From NCBI RefSeq assembly GCF_000789235.1, contig NZ_KN525716.1:434001-498000 (forward strand): DNA of 64,000 nt, written 5' to 3'. The DNA comes from Wocania ichthyoenteri Th78. Its GTDB lineage: Bacteria; Bacteroidota; Bacteroidia; Flavobacteriales; Flavobacteriaceae. The notes under the pieces were generated by a model, which searched no databases, was not told the DNA's origin, and saw only the letters and a list, made by a program, of their open reading frames with translations. Positions within the stretch are counted from its first letter, which is position 1. Each line of letters opens with the position of its first letter. A program made the position numbers and the translations under genes. Positions 44,155 to 54,459 of this stretch are shown one piece after another.

Positions 44155-46559
44155 GGTTTAGGTTTTACGTAATAAGCACTCATTTTTTTTATTTGAGGTT
44201 CTCTTTCAGATTTTGAAATTTTAAGTCTAATTCTACTAACATTTACCGTTTCAAATTGTTCAATTCTTTTATTACCAATACTTTCTCCGCTACATAATAC
44301 TTTCCATTTTCCACGAATTAAACCTTCAATTTGATAACGCCTAACACGTTCGCCATTTTGAATGTTTTCTTGAATAATAACATGATTTATGCTAGTTGGT
44401 TTATCAAATTTTAAAGTTAATCTATCTCCATTACCAGATGTTGATGCAATAGACTTGCTAAATCTTCTTTTAATTTCATCTCCCCATTCTTTTAATCGTT
44501 TTACATCAGGTTCTGGCATCAAACCGTCTGGATCTGGAGTTAAACCCATAATCAAGGTTGAATTTCTGCCAATAGATTTATAATACATTTCCATTAAATT
44601 TTCCAATGGAAAAATATGCGCTTCGTCTCCTGGTTCCCAAAACCATTCATGTCTTCCATTATATCCTCGCAATGGCGCATCAGACATAGCTGGAACCCAA
44701 AATTTACCATTGGGATCACCCTGTTTTAACAACTTATAATTATCCTTATAAATATTTTTTTGAGCCGTTTCTCCTGCACCAGTTGAATTATAAGGAAAAG
44801 TTGCCCAACTTGGATAACTTACTGTTCCAGACTCTGAACCGCCCCAACGAGCTTCGGCTAATTGCCCATTATGATAAAACAAACAATTAGGTTGGTATTT
44901 ACGAACTATTGGTAAAACGTCTGGTGCCCCATTATCTGGATGGTCTGCACCACCATCAAACCAAATCTCAAAAAGTTCTCCGTAGTTGGTACAAATTTCT
45001 CTAACCATACCTTCTACCATTTTGTTGTACCATTTTTGGCGATTCTCTTTAAAAGCGCCTTCACCATTTACTTTAAAATCGTGTACACCCATAAATGAGT
45101 TCCATCTAATTCCTAAATAAATACCTGGTTTTATTCCGTACTTTCTGCAAGACGCCACAAAATCTCCAACAATATCACCTTTGCCTTCTCTCCATTTAAC
45201 AGCTTTTAAACTATACGGATTTACATTTGATTGATATAGTGCAAAGCCGGTTTCGTGAGTTGCTGTTAAAATAGCAAATTTTGCCCCTGCATCTTTAGCT
45301 GCTTTTACCCATTGATCGGTATCTAGCTTTGTAGGGTTGAATATTTGGTAGTCATCAACTGGGTCAATTCTATTACCTCCTTGTCCATATTTTTTTCCAT
45401 CAAATACATGTAAATCATAATGATAAACCACACCTAATTCTGCTTCTTGCCATGCTAATTGTCTTTGGTTTGGAACAGGGTATTTATGCTCCTTAATAGG
45501 AATAAAAATACTATACGATTCGTCTCCTTTTTTAACAGCAAGACTTAATACTTTTGGTTTACCATTTTCATGATAAATAAATGGTCGTTCTAATCTATCT
45601 GGAATAAGTTTAGTACCATCTTTAAGTGTAACCTCTTTACGCATTAAAACATATTCGTTAGATTTTTTCCAGTTTACACCATCATCAGATGTTACCATTC
45701 CTATAAAACCATGTGTATGAAAGACACCGTAAAAACGATTTCTGGTTTCATCAAACCATACAGACATGTCTTCCGTATCTATATAATCTATTACGGGCTT
45801 GTCTTGGATTTTAAAAGGACCTATTGGACTTTCAGATATAGCAACTGCTTGATTTCTAATAAATCGTTTCTCATTGGGCTTATCGCCTTTTACAACTAAA
45901 TAATACTTGTTGTCTTTTCCTTTATCAATTGCTGGATTAACCGTAAGTGTTGTTATTGGTCCCGATGGTTCTATTAACGGTTGTTCAATACGTTTCCATG
46001 GCCCATTAATAGAATTTGAAACGGCTACTCCTGTGCGTTGATTTGGACGTAATATTTTCCAATTAGTATGGCTATAACCTATTTTTGCTGTTTCAATTAA
46101 ATCCGCTTCAGAATAGTCTTTATCTCCTAAATTGGTAGATATATAGTATAAATAATATTTTCCTTCAAAATATTTAATCTTTGGGTTATGCGCTGTAATA
46201 ACATCCCATTTACCACCTTGATTTGATAATGCTGTTTCTTTAAACTTCCAAGGTCCTGACGAGGATTTGGAGGTTGCATGGGCAACTTCAGAATGTGTTA
46301 ACCAACCATAAAACCCGTATTCTTTTTTCCACCTAGAATAAAACAAATGATATTTCCCGTCTTTTCCTTTTATTATAGATGTTCCCCAGTTATAATAGCC
46401 TTCCGTTTTAAAAATATTATCAGAAGACAATGGCTTAAAGTTATCATACAAGCGCAAATTATCTGTATTTTCTTGAGCATTAGAGTTTAATGCTATTAGA
46501 AAAATCAGAATTAAAAAAAAATTAGTATTTATTAAATAATTACTGAAACTATATTTCAT
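44151..46559 (-). CDS. Beta-propeller (GH43/GH117-like) - GH29 alpha-L-fucosidase fusion
   Basis: The 802-residue protein starts with a signal peptide (ending LNSNAQ). Residues about 30-380 look like a five-bladed propeller of the GH43/GH117 kind (KDGKYHLFYSRWKKEYG, GKYYLYYIST, EDMSVWFDETRNRFYGVF). Residues about 390-690 are GH29: WQEAELGVVYHYDLHVFDG, AKFAILTATHETGFALY and the nucleophile Asp in ELFEIWFDGGAD. The GH29 part resembles subfamily B. A discoidin-like domain ends the protein (about 700-800). Both catalytic units are in one exported chain; the first unit's substrate is uncertain. Confidence 0.85.
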   Translation of the reverse strand: MKYSFSNYLINTNFFLILIFLIALNSNAQENTDNLRLYDNFKPLSSDNIFKTEGYYNWGTSIIKGKDGKYHLFYSRWKKEYGFYGWLTHSEVAHATSKSSSGPWKFKETALSNQGGKWDVITAHNPKIKYFEGKYYLYYISTNLGDKDYSEADLIETAKIGYSHTNWKILRPNQRTGVAVSNSINGPWKRIEQPLIEPSGPITTLTVNPAIDKGKDNKYYLVVKGDKPNEKRFIRNQAVAISESPIGPFKIQDKPVIDYIDTEDMSVWFDETRNRFYGVFHTHGFIGMVTSDDGVNWKKSNEYVLMRKEVTLKDGTKLIPDRLERPFIYHENGKPKVLSLAVKKGDESYSIFIPIKEHKYPVPNQRQLAWQEAELGVVYHYDLHVFDGKKYGQGGNRIDPVDDYQIFNPTKLDTDQWVKAAKDAGAKFAILTATHETGFALYQSNVNPYSLKAVKWREGKGDIVGDFVASCRKYGIKPGIYLGIRWNSFMGVHDFKVNGEGAFKENRQKWYNKMVEGMVREICTNYGELFEIWFDGGADHPDNGAPDVLPIVRKYQPNCLFYHNGQLAEARWGGSESGTVSYPSWATFPYNSTGAGETAQKNIYKDNYKLLKQGDPNGKFWVPAMSDAPLRGYNGRHEWFWEPGDEAHIFPLENLMEMYYKSIGRNSTLIMGLTPDPDGLMPEPDVKRLKEWGDEIKRRFSKSIASTSGNGDRLTLKFDKPTSINHVIIQENIQNGERVRRYQIEGLIRGKWKVLCSGESIGNKRIEQFETVNVSRIRLKISKSEREPQIKKMSAYYVKPKP

Positions 46560-46573
46560 TTAGTTGTAGTTCA

Positions 46574-48802
46574 TTATTCAAAAAAATCCAATTCAGCTAT
46601 AGCTGCTTGTTTTTCACCACCTGCAATAGTTTTAGATTCCACTCGTACAAAACGAGTACTTACAGCTTCTTTAAAGTAATGCGTGCGTGGTGATGGGTCG
46701 TTAATTAGATTACCAAATTCAAAACTTTCAAGTGGTTTCCATTTAATAGCATTAACACTTACCAAAATACGGCCTTGTTCTATCATACCGCTTGCATCAT
46801 TTTTTGGTGGCGTGTACATAAAGGCTTTTATAGTTTTTACTGCACCTAAATCTATATTTAAATGGTGTTTGGAATCTGTTGCTTTAGATTTCCAATAGGT
46901 GTCTGGATTTTCATCAAACGCCTTGTTATCAAAATGTTCTGGTGTAAAACTGTCGCTAGCTAAACTTTTCCAATTCGTTTTTAAAATTCCAAACTTTTTA
47001 GAAACTTCACTTCCTTTTTGGTCTTGTGAAAATGCAACAGCTTTTACTTGACCAGATGCCACTGCAAATGGTTGCTTGTAAACCTGTGATTCTTTTGTTG
47101 GCTCACTACCATTGGTTGTATAGCGAATTTCAAGTCCAGAATTTATATTGCCCGAAATATCTTCTCCATGAGGCTTCCATCCAAAGTCATGTTTTTTAGG
47201 CTGAATACTTACCAATCCTTCTAAGTTTCTTGTAATGGATAGTTGTGGTGGTCTTGTTTTATAATAATGCGCTGTGAGATATGAAATAGCAGGACTTAAA
47301 CGTGATTCTAAAATACGAACTCGAAATTTGTTAGAAGTCACTTCTGGAAAACGCAAAATACGCTTGTAACCAATATTGGTGGCGGAAACAATTTCTTTCC
47401 AAGCACCATTTATCCAAGCGTCTACTGCGTGTTTTTCTACACGTTCACTATGGGTTGAAATGGCTTCTTGTAACACTATTCTATTTATTGTAACAAATTG
47501 AGATGTTTCAATTTCGATAGATTTATCAGCTTCATCTAAAAGTTCAAAACTCAATACATCATCATCAATAGTTTTTCCTCCTGATGCGTTTTCAAATAAA
47601 TTAGTTCCATAAGTTTCTTTGATTCTTTTACCAACTTCCACTAAAACCTTGGCATCTTCATCTGAAAACTTACCTTCTCTATTGGGCGGAATATTCAATA
47701 AAAACGTTGAATTACCTCCAACAGAGCGCTCATACATATCAAACACATCGTCGGCACTTCTCACTTTTTGTTTGTCTTCATCTCTATAAAACCAACCCTC
47801 TCTAATTGAAGTATTGGTTTCTGCTTGCTGATAATGTAAAAATTTAGCATCGTACAGCTTTTCCCTACTACCAATATCTTTACCGGTAATATCTGCAAAA
47901 CTGTTCATTTCGTGTGGATTCATTTGATACGGAATCACATTCCATTCAGTATCTCGTGTTGCCCCAGCTTCGTTTCCGCACCAACGTATATCTTGTTTTC
48001 CAAAGATAACTGCTTCTGGAGCTAAGGTTGAAATCAACTCTTTCCATGCTAAATAATTGTACTTCTGACCGCCTTTTCGTTTTGGGTGTGCTCCATCAAA
48101 CCACACTTCGTGAATGGGTCCGTATTCTGTTAATAATTCGAATAGCTGATTTAAAAAATACTCATTATAATCATCAACATTAAAGGTAAAGGTGGTTTTA
48201 TTTTTAAACGGACGTCCTTCAACTGCTCTAGGAATGACTCTATCGGAGTATTTGCTTAAATTTCCGTAAAGTCCTTCGGGGTTTTCAATTTGATATAAAT
48301 CGGCAGGCGATAAATACACACCAAGTTTCAATCCGTATTTCTGGCAAGATTCAGACAATTCTTTTAATATATTGCCTTTTCCATCTTTAAATGGGGTTGA
48401 CATCACACCGTGTTTGGTATAACGACTTTGCCATAATACAAAACCATCGTGATGCTTAACGGTGATAATCACCATTTTCATTTGGGCATCTGCCATTGCT
48501 TTACACCATTGGTCGGTATCCAAATTTTGTAAGTTGAAGATTTTTGGGTCTTCCATACCGTTACCCCATTCCATTCTTGTAAAGGTATTTGGCCCAAAAT
48601 GAATAAACGCAATGTATTCGTTTTTTAAAGCTTCGTACTGGTTTTTAGTAGGCACTACATGTGCTGCTTTTTCTATAATAGAATCTTTTGTGTCATCAGA
48701 ATCTATTTCTATAGTTGAACTGGTTGGCATCAATAACCCGTTATTTTTAGAGCATGATACAATCAAAAGAAGTAATATGAGGGAATAAAAAATGTTTTTC
48801 AT
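46574..48802 (-). CDS. GH29 alpha-L-fucosidase with discoidin-type modules, lipoprotein
   Basis: This 742-residue lipoprotein (LLLLIVSC) has a GH29 barrel (about 45-410): NEYIAFIHFGPNTFTRMEWG, MVIITVKHHDGFVLWQSRYT and the nucleophile in IHEVWFDGAHP. It resembles subfamily B, which prefers alpha-1,3/1,4 fucose on branched glycans (Lewis-type or core); this is inference. A discoidin-like domain (about 420-520), a chitobiase C-terminal-like segment (RYTTNGSEPTKESQVY, about 570-600) and a final F5/8 type C domain (about 630-742) follow. Confidence 0.92.
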   Translation of the reverse strand: MKNIFYSLILLLLIVSCSKNNGLLMPTSSTIEIDSDDTKDSIIEKAAHVVPTKNQYEALKNEYIAFIHFGPNTFTRMEWGNGMEDPKIFNLQNLDTDQWCKAMADAQMKMVIITVKHHDGFVLWQSRYTKHGVMSTPFKDGKGNILKELSESCQKYGLKLGVYLSPADLYQIENPEGLYGNLSKYSDRVIPRAVEGRPFKNKTTFTFNVDDYNEYFLNQLFELLTEYGPIHEVWFDGAHPKRKGGQKYNYLAWKELISTLAPEAVIFGKQDIRWCGNEAGATRDTEWNVIPYQMNPHEMNSFADITGKDIGSREKLYDAKFLHYQQAETNTSIREGWFYRDEDKQKVRSADDVFDMYERSVGGNSTFLLNIPPNREGKFSDEDAKVLVEVGKRIKETYGTNLFENASGGKTIDDDVLSFELLDEADKSIEIETSQFVTINRIVLQEAISTHSERVEKHAVDAWINGAWKEIVSATNIGYKRILRFPEVTSNKFRVRILESRLSPAISYLTAHYYKTRPPQLSITRNLEGLVSIQPKKHDFGWKPHGEDISGNINSGLEIRYTTNGSEPTKESQVYKQPFAVASGQVKAVAFSQDQKGSEVSKKFGILKTNWKSLASDSFTPEHFDNKAFDENPDTYWKSKATDSKHHLNIDLGAVKTIKAFMYTPPKNDASGMIEQGRILVSVNAIKWKPLESFEFGNLINDPSPRTHYFKEAVSTRFVRVESKTIAGGEKQAAIAELDFFE

Positions 48803-48817
48803 ATGAATAATAGAATT

Positions 48818-50305
48818 CTATTTAGTTAATTTTATAGCATAAGCGTAATTATCTGTTGCTTTCATCTTATTAGGCTGGTACACTGGCATTGTGATTACAA
48901 AATCTTTACCTACCTGTTTTCCAGATAAAGTTTCTCCTGTTGCCAATAAGGTAATTTCAGTATTTGCTGAAGGTTTAAAATCCCTAATCGCAATTTCATT
49001 TTTCCATTGTGGTGTAATGGCAAAATGGGCGTTTTCATTTTGAGTAAAAAACAATTCTTTAACCGCATAACCAGGTTCTGGGTCTACAGTTTGCTTTAAA
49101 ATAACATCGCCACCTAAATAGTGTTGCTTTGGTTTATAGTTTTTTTCTCCTTTTAATGACCATTGAAAAGAGTTATTCCAAGGCATTGTACCATAAATAG
49201 CTTCTCCGTTTGTACCTAACCATTCACCAATTTGTAATAAGCGTTCTTGCATAATTACTGGAATGCTACCTCGACCATCTGGTCCTATATCAAGCAATAA
49301 ATTACCGCCTGTACTTACAATATTTATTAAGTTAAGCACTAAAGCTTTTGGTGAATTATAGTCTTGAATATCTTCATTTTGATTATAACCAAACGAGAAG
49401 CCCATACCACGACATTCTTCCCAAGGTTTATCAAATTCTGGTGTTGCTGCTTCATATTCAGTTGTAAAGTAGCCGCCATGTTTTTTTCGTATACCTTTTC
49501 CCCATCTATCATTAACAACTATAGAGTTTTTTACATTAGATTCGTTAAATAACCATGCTAAAAACTCTTTAGATTTCCATTTTTCTGCTTCCATATCCCA
49601 TTCACCATCTGCCCACAAAATATCTGGTTTATAATTTTGTACTAAATCTTTTATTTGTGGCAAATAATGCTCATTTACAAAACGTGACTTATCATTTTGC
49701 CACCATGGGTGATACCATTCGTAAAGCGAATAATATAAGCCCATTTTAACATCTGTCTTTTTTACAGCTGCTGATAGCTCTCCGACTAAATCGCGTTTAG
49801 CCCCTACCTCCATACTATTCCATGGGAATCCTCTATCATTTGCTTCTTTGTTTGGCCACAATGTATACCCGTCATGATGTTTTGATGTTAATACAATATA
49901 TTTTGCTCCAGATTTTTCAAATAACTTAGCCCATTCATCTGGGTTAAATAAATCGGCTTTAAACATGTCGCCAAAATTGTAATATGAAAAGTGATCTCCA
50001 TAAGTTTTTTTATGAAAATTAGTGACTTCATCACCTTTAAATTTTCCATTTCCGAAAAGCGATTTGCTTTGTAACCAATATTGGTACCACTCCGAATAAG
50101 TACCCTTTGGTGACCACGCAGGAACAGAATAGGGTCCCCAATGAATAAAAACCCCAAACTTAGCATCTTTAAACCATTCCGGAATTGGTCTGGAATCTAA
50201 AGATTCCCAAGTAGGTTTGTAAGTTTCTTGAGAATTTGAAATATTACAAACTAAAATTGTTAGTAAACCAATTAAAATATGGCACTTTTTTATACTTTTT
50301 TTCAT
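48818..50305 (-). CDS. GH29 alpha-L-fucosidase
   Basis: The 495-residue exported enzyme has a signal peptide ending NSQ. The GH29 barrel shows AKFGVFIHWGPYSVPAWSPK, YIVLTSKHHDGYTLWP, the nucleophile Asp in DILWADGEWDM and the acid/base region PWEECRGMGFSFGYN. A C-terminal beta-sandwich (about 400-495) completes a subfamily A-type fucosidase. Its start overlaps the GH141-like gene stop by 4 bp, so the two are coupled. Confidence 0.95.
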   Translation of the reverse strand: MKKSIKKCHILIGLLTILVCNISNSQETYKPTWESLDSRPIPEWFKDAKFGVFIHWGPYSVPAWSPKGTYSEWYQYWLQSKSLFGNGKFKGDEVTNFHKKTYGDHFSYYNFGDMFKADLFNPDEWAKLFEKSGAKYIVLTSKHHDGYTLWPNKEANDRGFPWNSMEVGAKRDLVGELSAAVKKTDVKMGLYYSLYEWYHPWWQNDKSRFVNEHYLPQIKDLVQNYKPDILWADGEWDMEAEKWKSKEFLAWLFNESNVKNSIVVNDRWGKGIRKKHGGYFTTEYEAATPEFDKPWEECRGMGFSFGYNQNEDIQDYNSPKALVLNLINIVSTGGNLLLDIGPDGRGSIPVIMQERLLQIGEWLGTNGEAIYGTMPWNNSFQWSLKGEKNYKPKQHYLGGDVILKQTVDPEPGYAVKELFFTQNENAHFAITPQWKNEIAIRDFKPSANTEITLLATGETLSGKQVGKDFVITMPVYQPNKMKATDNYAYAIKLTK

Positions 50306-52650
50306 TTTAAATTTATTTTTAGTTTTTGGACTTTTTGATTTCTATAAATTTCTAGATTTAATACGCCTTTCCAATTATTATTTTGATAAATATTCATCAA
50401 ATCTGCAATAATTTTCGTTTTTTCATTTTCAGCACTTATAATTACATCACCTTTTTCTAGAGTTGACTTAGCAACAATGGAATCATCATCAATACCTAGT
50501 ATTAAAACTCCCGAAGTCTCATTAAGTCCAGCAGCTGAACGTTCTGCCATGGTTTCAATATTTTTAAGTGTAGCGCCCAACCAATTTACTATTAAATCCT
50601 TTTTAGAAGCAGATGCGCTCCAAATGGTTGGAATATCGGGTTGTTTTGCAAGCGCTTTTAGCGTTTTGTTTTTAACACCAAAACCACTCATATTAAAGTT
50701 TTTAAAACCTAATTTTAAGGCTGGCGAATCTTCTAAAATTGTATAATCTGCTTCTTTGGGGTTTTTAAAATTTGGATTTCCAAAACGGCTATTAGCATCA
50801 ACACCATTCTTTTGAGCTTTAAGCAATGCTGTTTCGTCTGGAAATAAGTTGAAATCAACTTCTTTTCCCCAAGCTTGAAGTCTAATATCTTTATGTGCTG
50901 TTAGTACGATGTTTTTTCGGAATACATCTTCACTATTTTTAAACCAAACGTGTGGGTGAAAACCGTTGTTAATTAATATATTATTTTCGGCAGTTCGATA
51001 AAAACCTTCTCTAAATTTTATTCCGCCGTTTAAACAGACATTATTATAAATTTTATAGTTTGAAGAACCATCGTCTAAATCAATATCCCAACCATGGTCA
51101 CATCTAAATCTGTTATTTCTAATAATGGTTGTATGAATGGCATCCCATTTTGGTATATCTGGATGATTTGCTACAATGCTGTCTAAAACACTACGATTTG
51201 GATGCCAAAAACGATCTCTTCCCCAGGAATTAAAAGCACCGTGATCGCTGGTTTCTAAAACGGTATTAAATACATCATTTTGTTCAATAATATGGCCGCC
51301 CCAAGTACCATCGCAAATATTTATTCCAGCTCTTGGTACATCATATATAGTATTATTACTAACCGTTATGTCCATAGCCATAGAAATATTTACACCCGCC
51401 GTTTGTTTTTCTATTCGTCCAATTCGATAAATAAGATTATTGTCAACTTTAGATGCACTTGGATACTTATTGTTTTTGGGACCCTTAATTGTATCCATAT
51501 CTGCAAGTTTTACAAACTTGTAATACTGGAAAGCAGGTGAGCGAACAGCTGTTGGGCTTCCTACAAAATTAATAGCTGTTGCTCCACAATTGTAAATATG
51601 ATTGTTTGTAATAGAGACGTCTCTATTATAAGAACTCACAAAAATAGCGTTACCCCCTAAGTTAGTAAGTTCGCAATCTTTTATTTTAATGCTCTCTGTA
51701 CCTTCAATAAATAAAGCACCCCCTCTATAAATGGTCCAATCGCTACGTAATAAAGGCTCGTAATCTTCAAACAAAGTACGTTGTGTATGTTCAAACTTAA
51801 TATTACTGATACTCACATTCTTTACTGGATTTTCTTCAGTTCCAATAATATCAATCAAATGTTTTAGCTGAACAACTTCTACGGTTGCATGCTCTAAATC
51901 TATATCAGCTTCTGGCCAATAAAACAATTGATTATTTGCGCTTAAATACCATTCTTTTGGGCTGTCTAATTCTTCAAAAATATTTTCAACCATACGGTAA
52001 GTATCGTGCATTTTTGATGGCCTATTATTTTGATGACCTTTAGATAAAATTAATGCTCCACTATCATCTACACCTTCTACGAGATAATGAAATCCGCCCC
52101 ATTCACCACTATGCATTACATTAACAATACCGCCTTTTGGGTTTTTCCAAGAGTTAACACGTTCTGGTGAAATAGCATCGGCTGCATGCCCTTGCCAATG
52201 CCCTCCGTTTTCGTTATAATTTGGATAACGTGCTAAAATTTGTGGTACTCCATTAATATAAATTTGGTCGAAGGTTTTGTCTTTAGGAACTTGAGCTATC
52301 CAAATGGCATCATTGTATTTTTTCCATTGCAATGGAAGCACTTTAGAGCCTTTAATAATGGTCTTATCTATACCGGCGCCTTCCAATTTTAATGCACCGT
52401 ATTTTGGACTTATTTTGAGTGTGGAATTTAATCGGTAAGTTCCTTCAGGCAAATAAATTGTTATGGGAGCATTATTTCCTACTTTTCGAATGTCTTCAAC
52501 TTTATTTAACGTTTTTTCAATGGTCATAAAAGTTGAATCCGAATCTACTTTAGCGTCAGAAATTACTTTAAATTTTAATTCTTGAGGCTTAGAACATGTA
52601 CCTATTAAAATAAAGATTATAAAAAGTTTAAAAAAAGTGTTTAATTTCAC
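50302..52650 (-). CDS. Right-handed beta-helix hydrolase, GH141-like, with C-terminal PDZ-like domain
   Basis: This 782-residue lipoprotein (IFILIGTC) opens with ITIYLPEGTYRLNSTLKISP and continues as a parallel beta-helix (VSISNIKFEHTQRT, IKIKDCELTNLGGNAIFVS, VSITNNHIYNCG, ITVSNNTIYDVPRAGINICD). The domain layout and HGAFNSWGRDRFW region fit GH141, which includes alpha-L-fucosidases and xylanases; family assignment is by resemblance. A PDZ-like domain ends the protein (SGVLILGIDDDSIVAKSTLE, about 700-780). It sits between two GH29 genes, so a fucosidase role is likely. Confidence 0.82.
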   Translation of the reverse strand: MKLNTFFKLFIIFILIGTCSKPQELKFKVISDAKVDSDSTFMTIEKTLNKVEDIRKVGNNAPITIYLPEGTYRLNSTLKISPKYGALKLEGAGIDKTIIKGSKVLPLQWKKYNDAIWIAQVPKDKTFDQIYINGVPQILARYPNYNENGGHWQGHAADAISPERVNSWKNPKGGIVNVMHSGEWGGFHYLVEGVDDSGALILSKGHQNNRPSKMHDTYRMVENIFEELDSPKEWYLSANNQLFYWPEADIDLEHATVEVVQLKHLIDIIGTEENPVKNVSISNIKFEHTQRTLFEDYEPLLRSDWTIYRGGALFIEGTESIKIKDCELTNLGGNAIFVSSYNRDVSITNNHIYNCGATAINFVGSPTAVRSPAFQYYKFVKLADMDTIKGPKNNKYPSASKVDNNLIYRIGRIEKQTAGVNISMAMDITVSNNTIYDVPRAGINICDGTWGGHIIEQNDVFNTVLETSDHGAFNSWGRDRFWHPNRSVLDSIVANHPDIPKWDAIHTTIIRNNRFRCDHGWDIDLDDGSSNYKIYNNVCLNGGIKFREGFYRTAENNILINNGFHPHVWFKNSEDVFRKNIVLTAHKDIRLQAWGKEVDFNLFPDETALLKAQKNGVDANSRFGNPNFKNPKEADYTILEDSPALKLGFKNFNMSGFGVKNKTLKALAKQPDIPTIWSASASKKDLIVNWLGATLKNIETMAERSAAGLNETSGVLILGIDDDSIVAKSTLEKGDVIISAENEKTKIIADLMNIYQNNNWKGVLNLEIYRNQKVQKLKINLK

Positions 52651-52656
52651 TGTCTA

Positions 52657-54459
52657 TTATTTTTTATCAATCTCAAAAGTCCAAGCATCATGTGATGGCA
52701 TTTCAGAATATTTTATCTTACTGGTATCAATATGCATTTTCCCGTTTGTATACTGCCACGGTAAAATTTTATCTAGCCCTACCATTTTAACCTTGGCTTC
52801 TTTTCCTGGGTTTGGAATACTTAATACCAGTTTTTCCTCTGGCCATTCAAAACTTGTGGCGTAAATTTTGCCATTATTTTGCGTATAACACAGATAGGTT
52901 TTTAAAGATGAATAACTTCCCGTAATGCCGCTTCCAGATTTTTTTTGATCTAAAAACAATACCGAAGCAGGCACTAATTGCTTCTCTTCATTTTTTGTAT
53001 TCCAGAATAAAGCGATAGACGCATTTTGTTTTTTTTCTCTATATTTTATTTGAATAGAATATAATTCACCAGCTTTCAATTTTATTTTTCCAGTTGATGA
53101 AGCACTCGTATTTGCTCCCATAACTTCAGATTGAGATCCTTTAGCCGTGAAATTTTGATTGATGACTAATTTGCTATTTATAAAAACTGCAGCTTCATCA
53201 TCGGCTTTAACTTCAAAATAGTAAGTATCGGTTTTTGGTGCTTCGATATAACCATTCCATTCCACCGTAAAATCATCTTCTTTGATGCCTTTCATTGGCG
53301 AATTTCTCACCCAATTAAAATTGATTATGTCATCAATACGATTAATCGTGATTTCTTTTTCTTCTTCTTTTATTGAAAAAGGTTCAGCACCATAAATAGC
53401 ATCACCATTAATTTTAAGCCAATTACCTAGTTGAATTAAACGTTCTTGCTGAATTAACGGGATTTGTCCATCTGCTTTAGGACCGACATTTAATATCATG
53501 CCACCACCATTAGCAACGGTTTGCACAAAACGGTGAATTAAATCTTTAGAATTTCCGTAGGCTTCTAAATCTTCATTTCTATTCAACCCAAAAGAACGCC
53601 CTAAGCCTCTAACTTCTGCCCAAGGCCTATCAGTTACTTTTATGCCTGCACTGTATTCCGGCGTTAAATAGCCAACATCTAAGCCGTGTCCCCATCGGTT
53701 ATTAACTATGGCGTCATCACCAACTAAATTGTAATACCAATCTATTAATTCTGCCGAATGCCATTGTTTCGCTGTATTATACCACTCACCATCTGCAAAA
53801 ATAATTGAAGGCTTATAAGTTGAAACTAATTCTTTAAACTGAGGAATCATATACTCTTCAACATATTTACCAATACTATCATGCGGATCGGTGTACCAGC
53901 GATGTAATGGATGATTCCATTCGGCAAGCGAATAGTATAATCCCATTTTAAGTCCAGATTTTTTAATCGAGTTTGTTAATTCGCCAACCAAATCGCGTTT
54001 CGGCCCTACATCAACACTATTCCAATTTCTATTATACTTACTAGGCCACAGTGCATAGCCATCGTGGTGTTTTGAAACAAACATAACATATTTTGCACCT
54101 GCATTTTTAAACAAAGTTGCCCATTCATCTGGATTAAATAGTTCAGCTTTGAATAATGGCGCAAAATCTTTATAAGTGAAATGTTCGCCGTACGTATTTT
54201 TTACAAAACTTGTACGTAACGAATCTTTTAACTGCATACCACGTAAAAACCATTCTGCATAAGATTCTTTACTTCCATAAGATGGCACAGAGTAAAGTCC
54301 CCAATGAATAAAAATACCCAATTTAGCATCTTTAAACCATTCAGGATATGGACGTTCTGTAATATTTTTAATATATTCTGCTTCTGTTTTTTGTTGTGCA
54401 AATACTGATGCTATCAGTAAAAAACAAATACAAACCAATAATATTTTATTTTTAATCAT
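52657..54459 (-). CDS. GH29 alpha-L-fucosidase with PA14 domain
   Basis: The 600-residue exported protein has a signal peptide (ending SVFAQ) and a GH29 barrel (about 30-360): AKLGIFIHWGLYSVPSYGSK, YVMFVSKHHDGYALWPSKYN, nucleophile in SIIFADGEWYN, acid/base region PWAEVRGLGRSFGLN. Residues about 390-510 form a PA14 module (YIEAPKTDTYYFEVKADDEA, IALFWNTKNEEKQLVP), which may bind carbohydrate. A short beta domain follows. It resembles subfamily A. Its start overlaps the SDR stop by one base. Confidence 0.94.
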   Translation of the reverse strand: MIKNKILLVCICFLLIASVFAQQKTEAEYIKNITERPYPEWFKDAKLGIFIHWGLYSVPSYGSKESYAEWFLRGMQLKDSLRTSFVKNTYGEHFTYKDFAPLFKAELFNPDEWATLFKNAGAKYVMFVSKHHDGYALWPSKYNRNWNSVDVGPKRDLVGELTNSIKKSGLKMGLYYSLAEWNHPLHRWYTDPHDSIGKYVEEYMIPQFKELVSTYKPSIIFADGEWYNTAKQWHSAELIDWYYNLVGDDAIVNNRWGHGLDVGYLTPEYSAGIKVTDRPWAEVRGLGRSFGLNRNEDLEAYGNSKDLIHRFVQTVANGGGMILNVGPKADGQIPLIQQERLIQLGNWLKINGDAIYGAEPFSIKEEEKEITINRIDDIINFNWVRNSPMKGIKEDDFTVEWNGYIEAPKTDTYYFEVKADDEAAVFINSKLVINQNFTAKGSQSEVMGANTSASSTGKIKLKAGELYSIQIKYREKKQNASIALFWNTKNEEKQLVPASVLFLDQKKSGSGITGSYSSLKTYLCYTQNNGKIYATSFEWPEEKLVLSIPNPGKEAKVKMVGLDKILPWQYTNGKMHIDTSKIKYSEMPSHDAWTFEIDKK

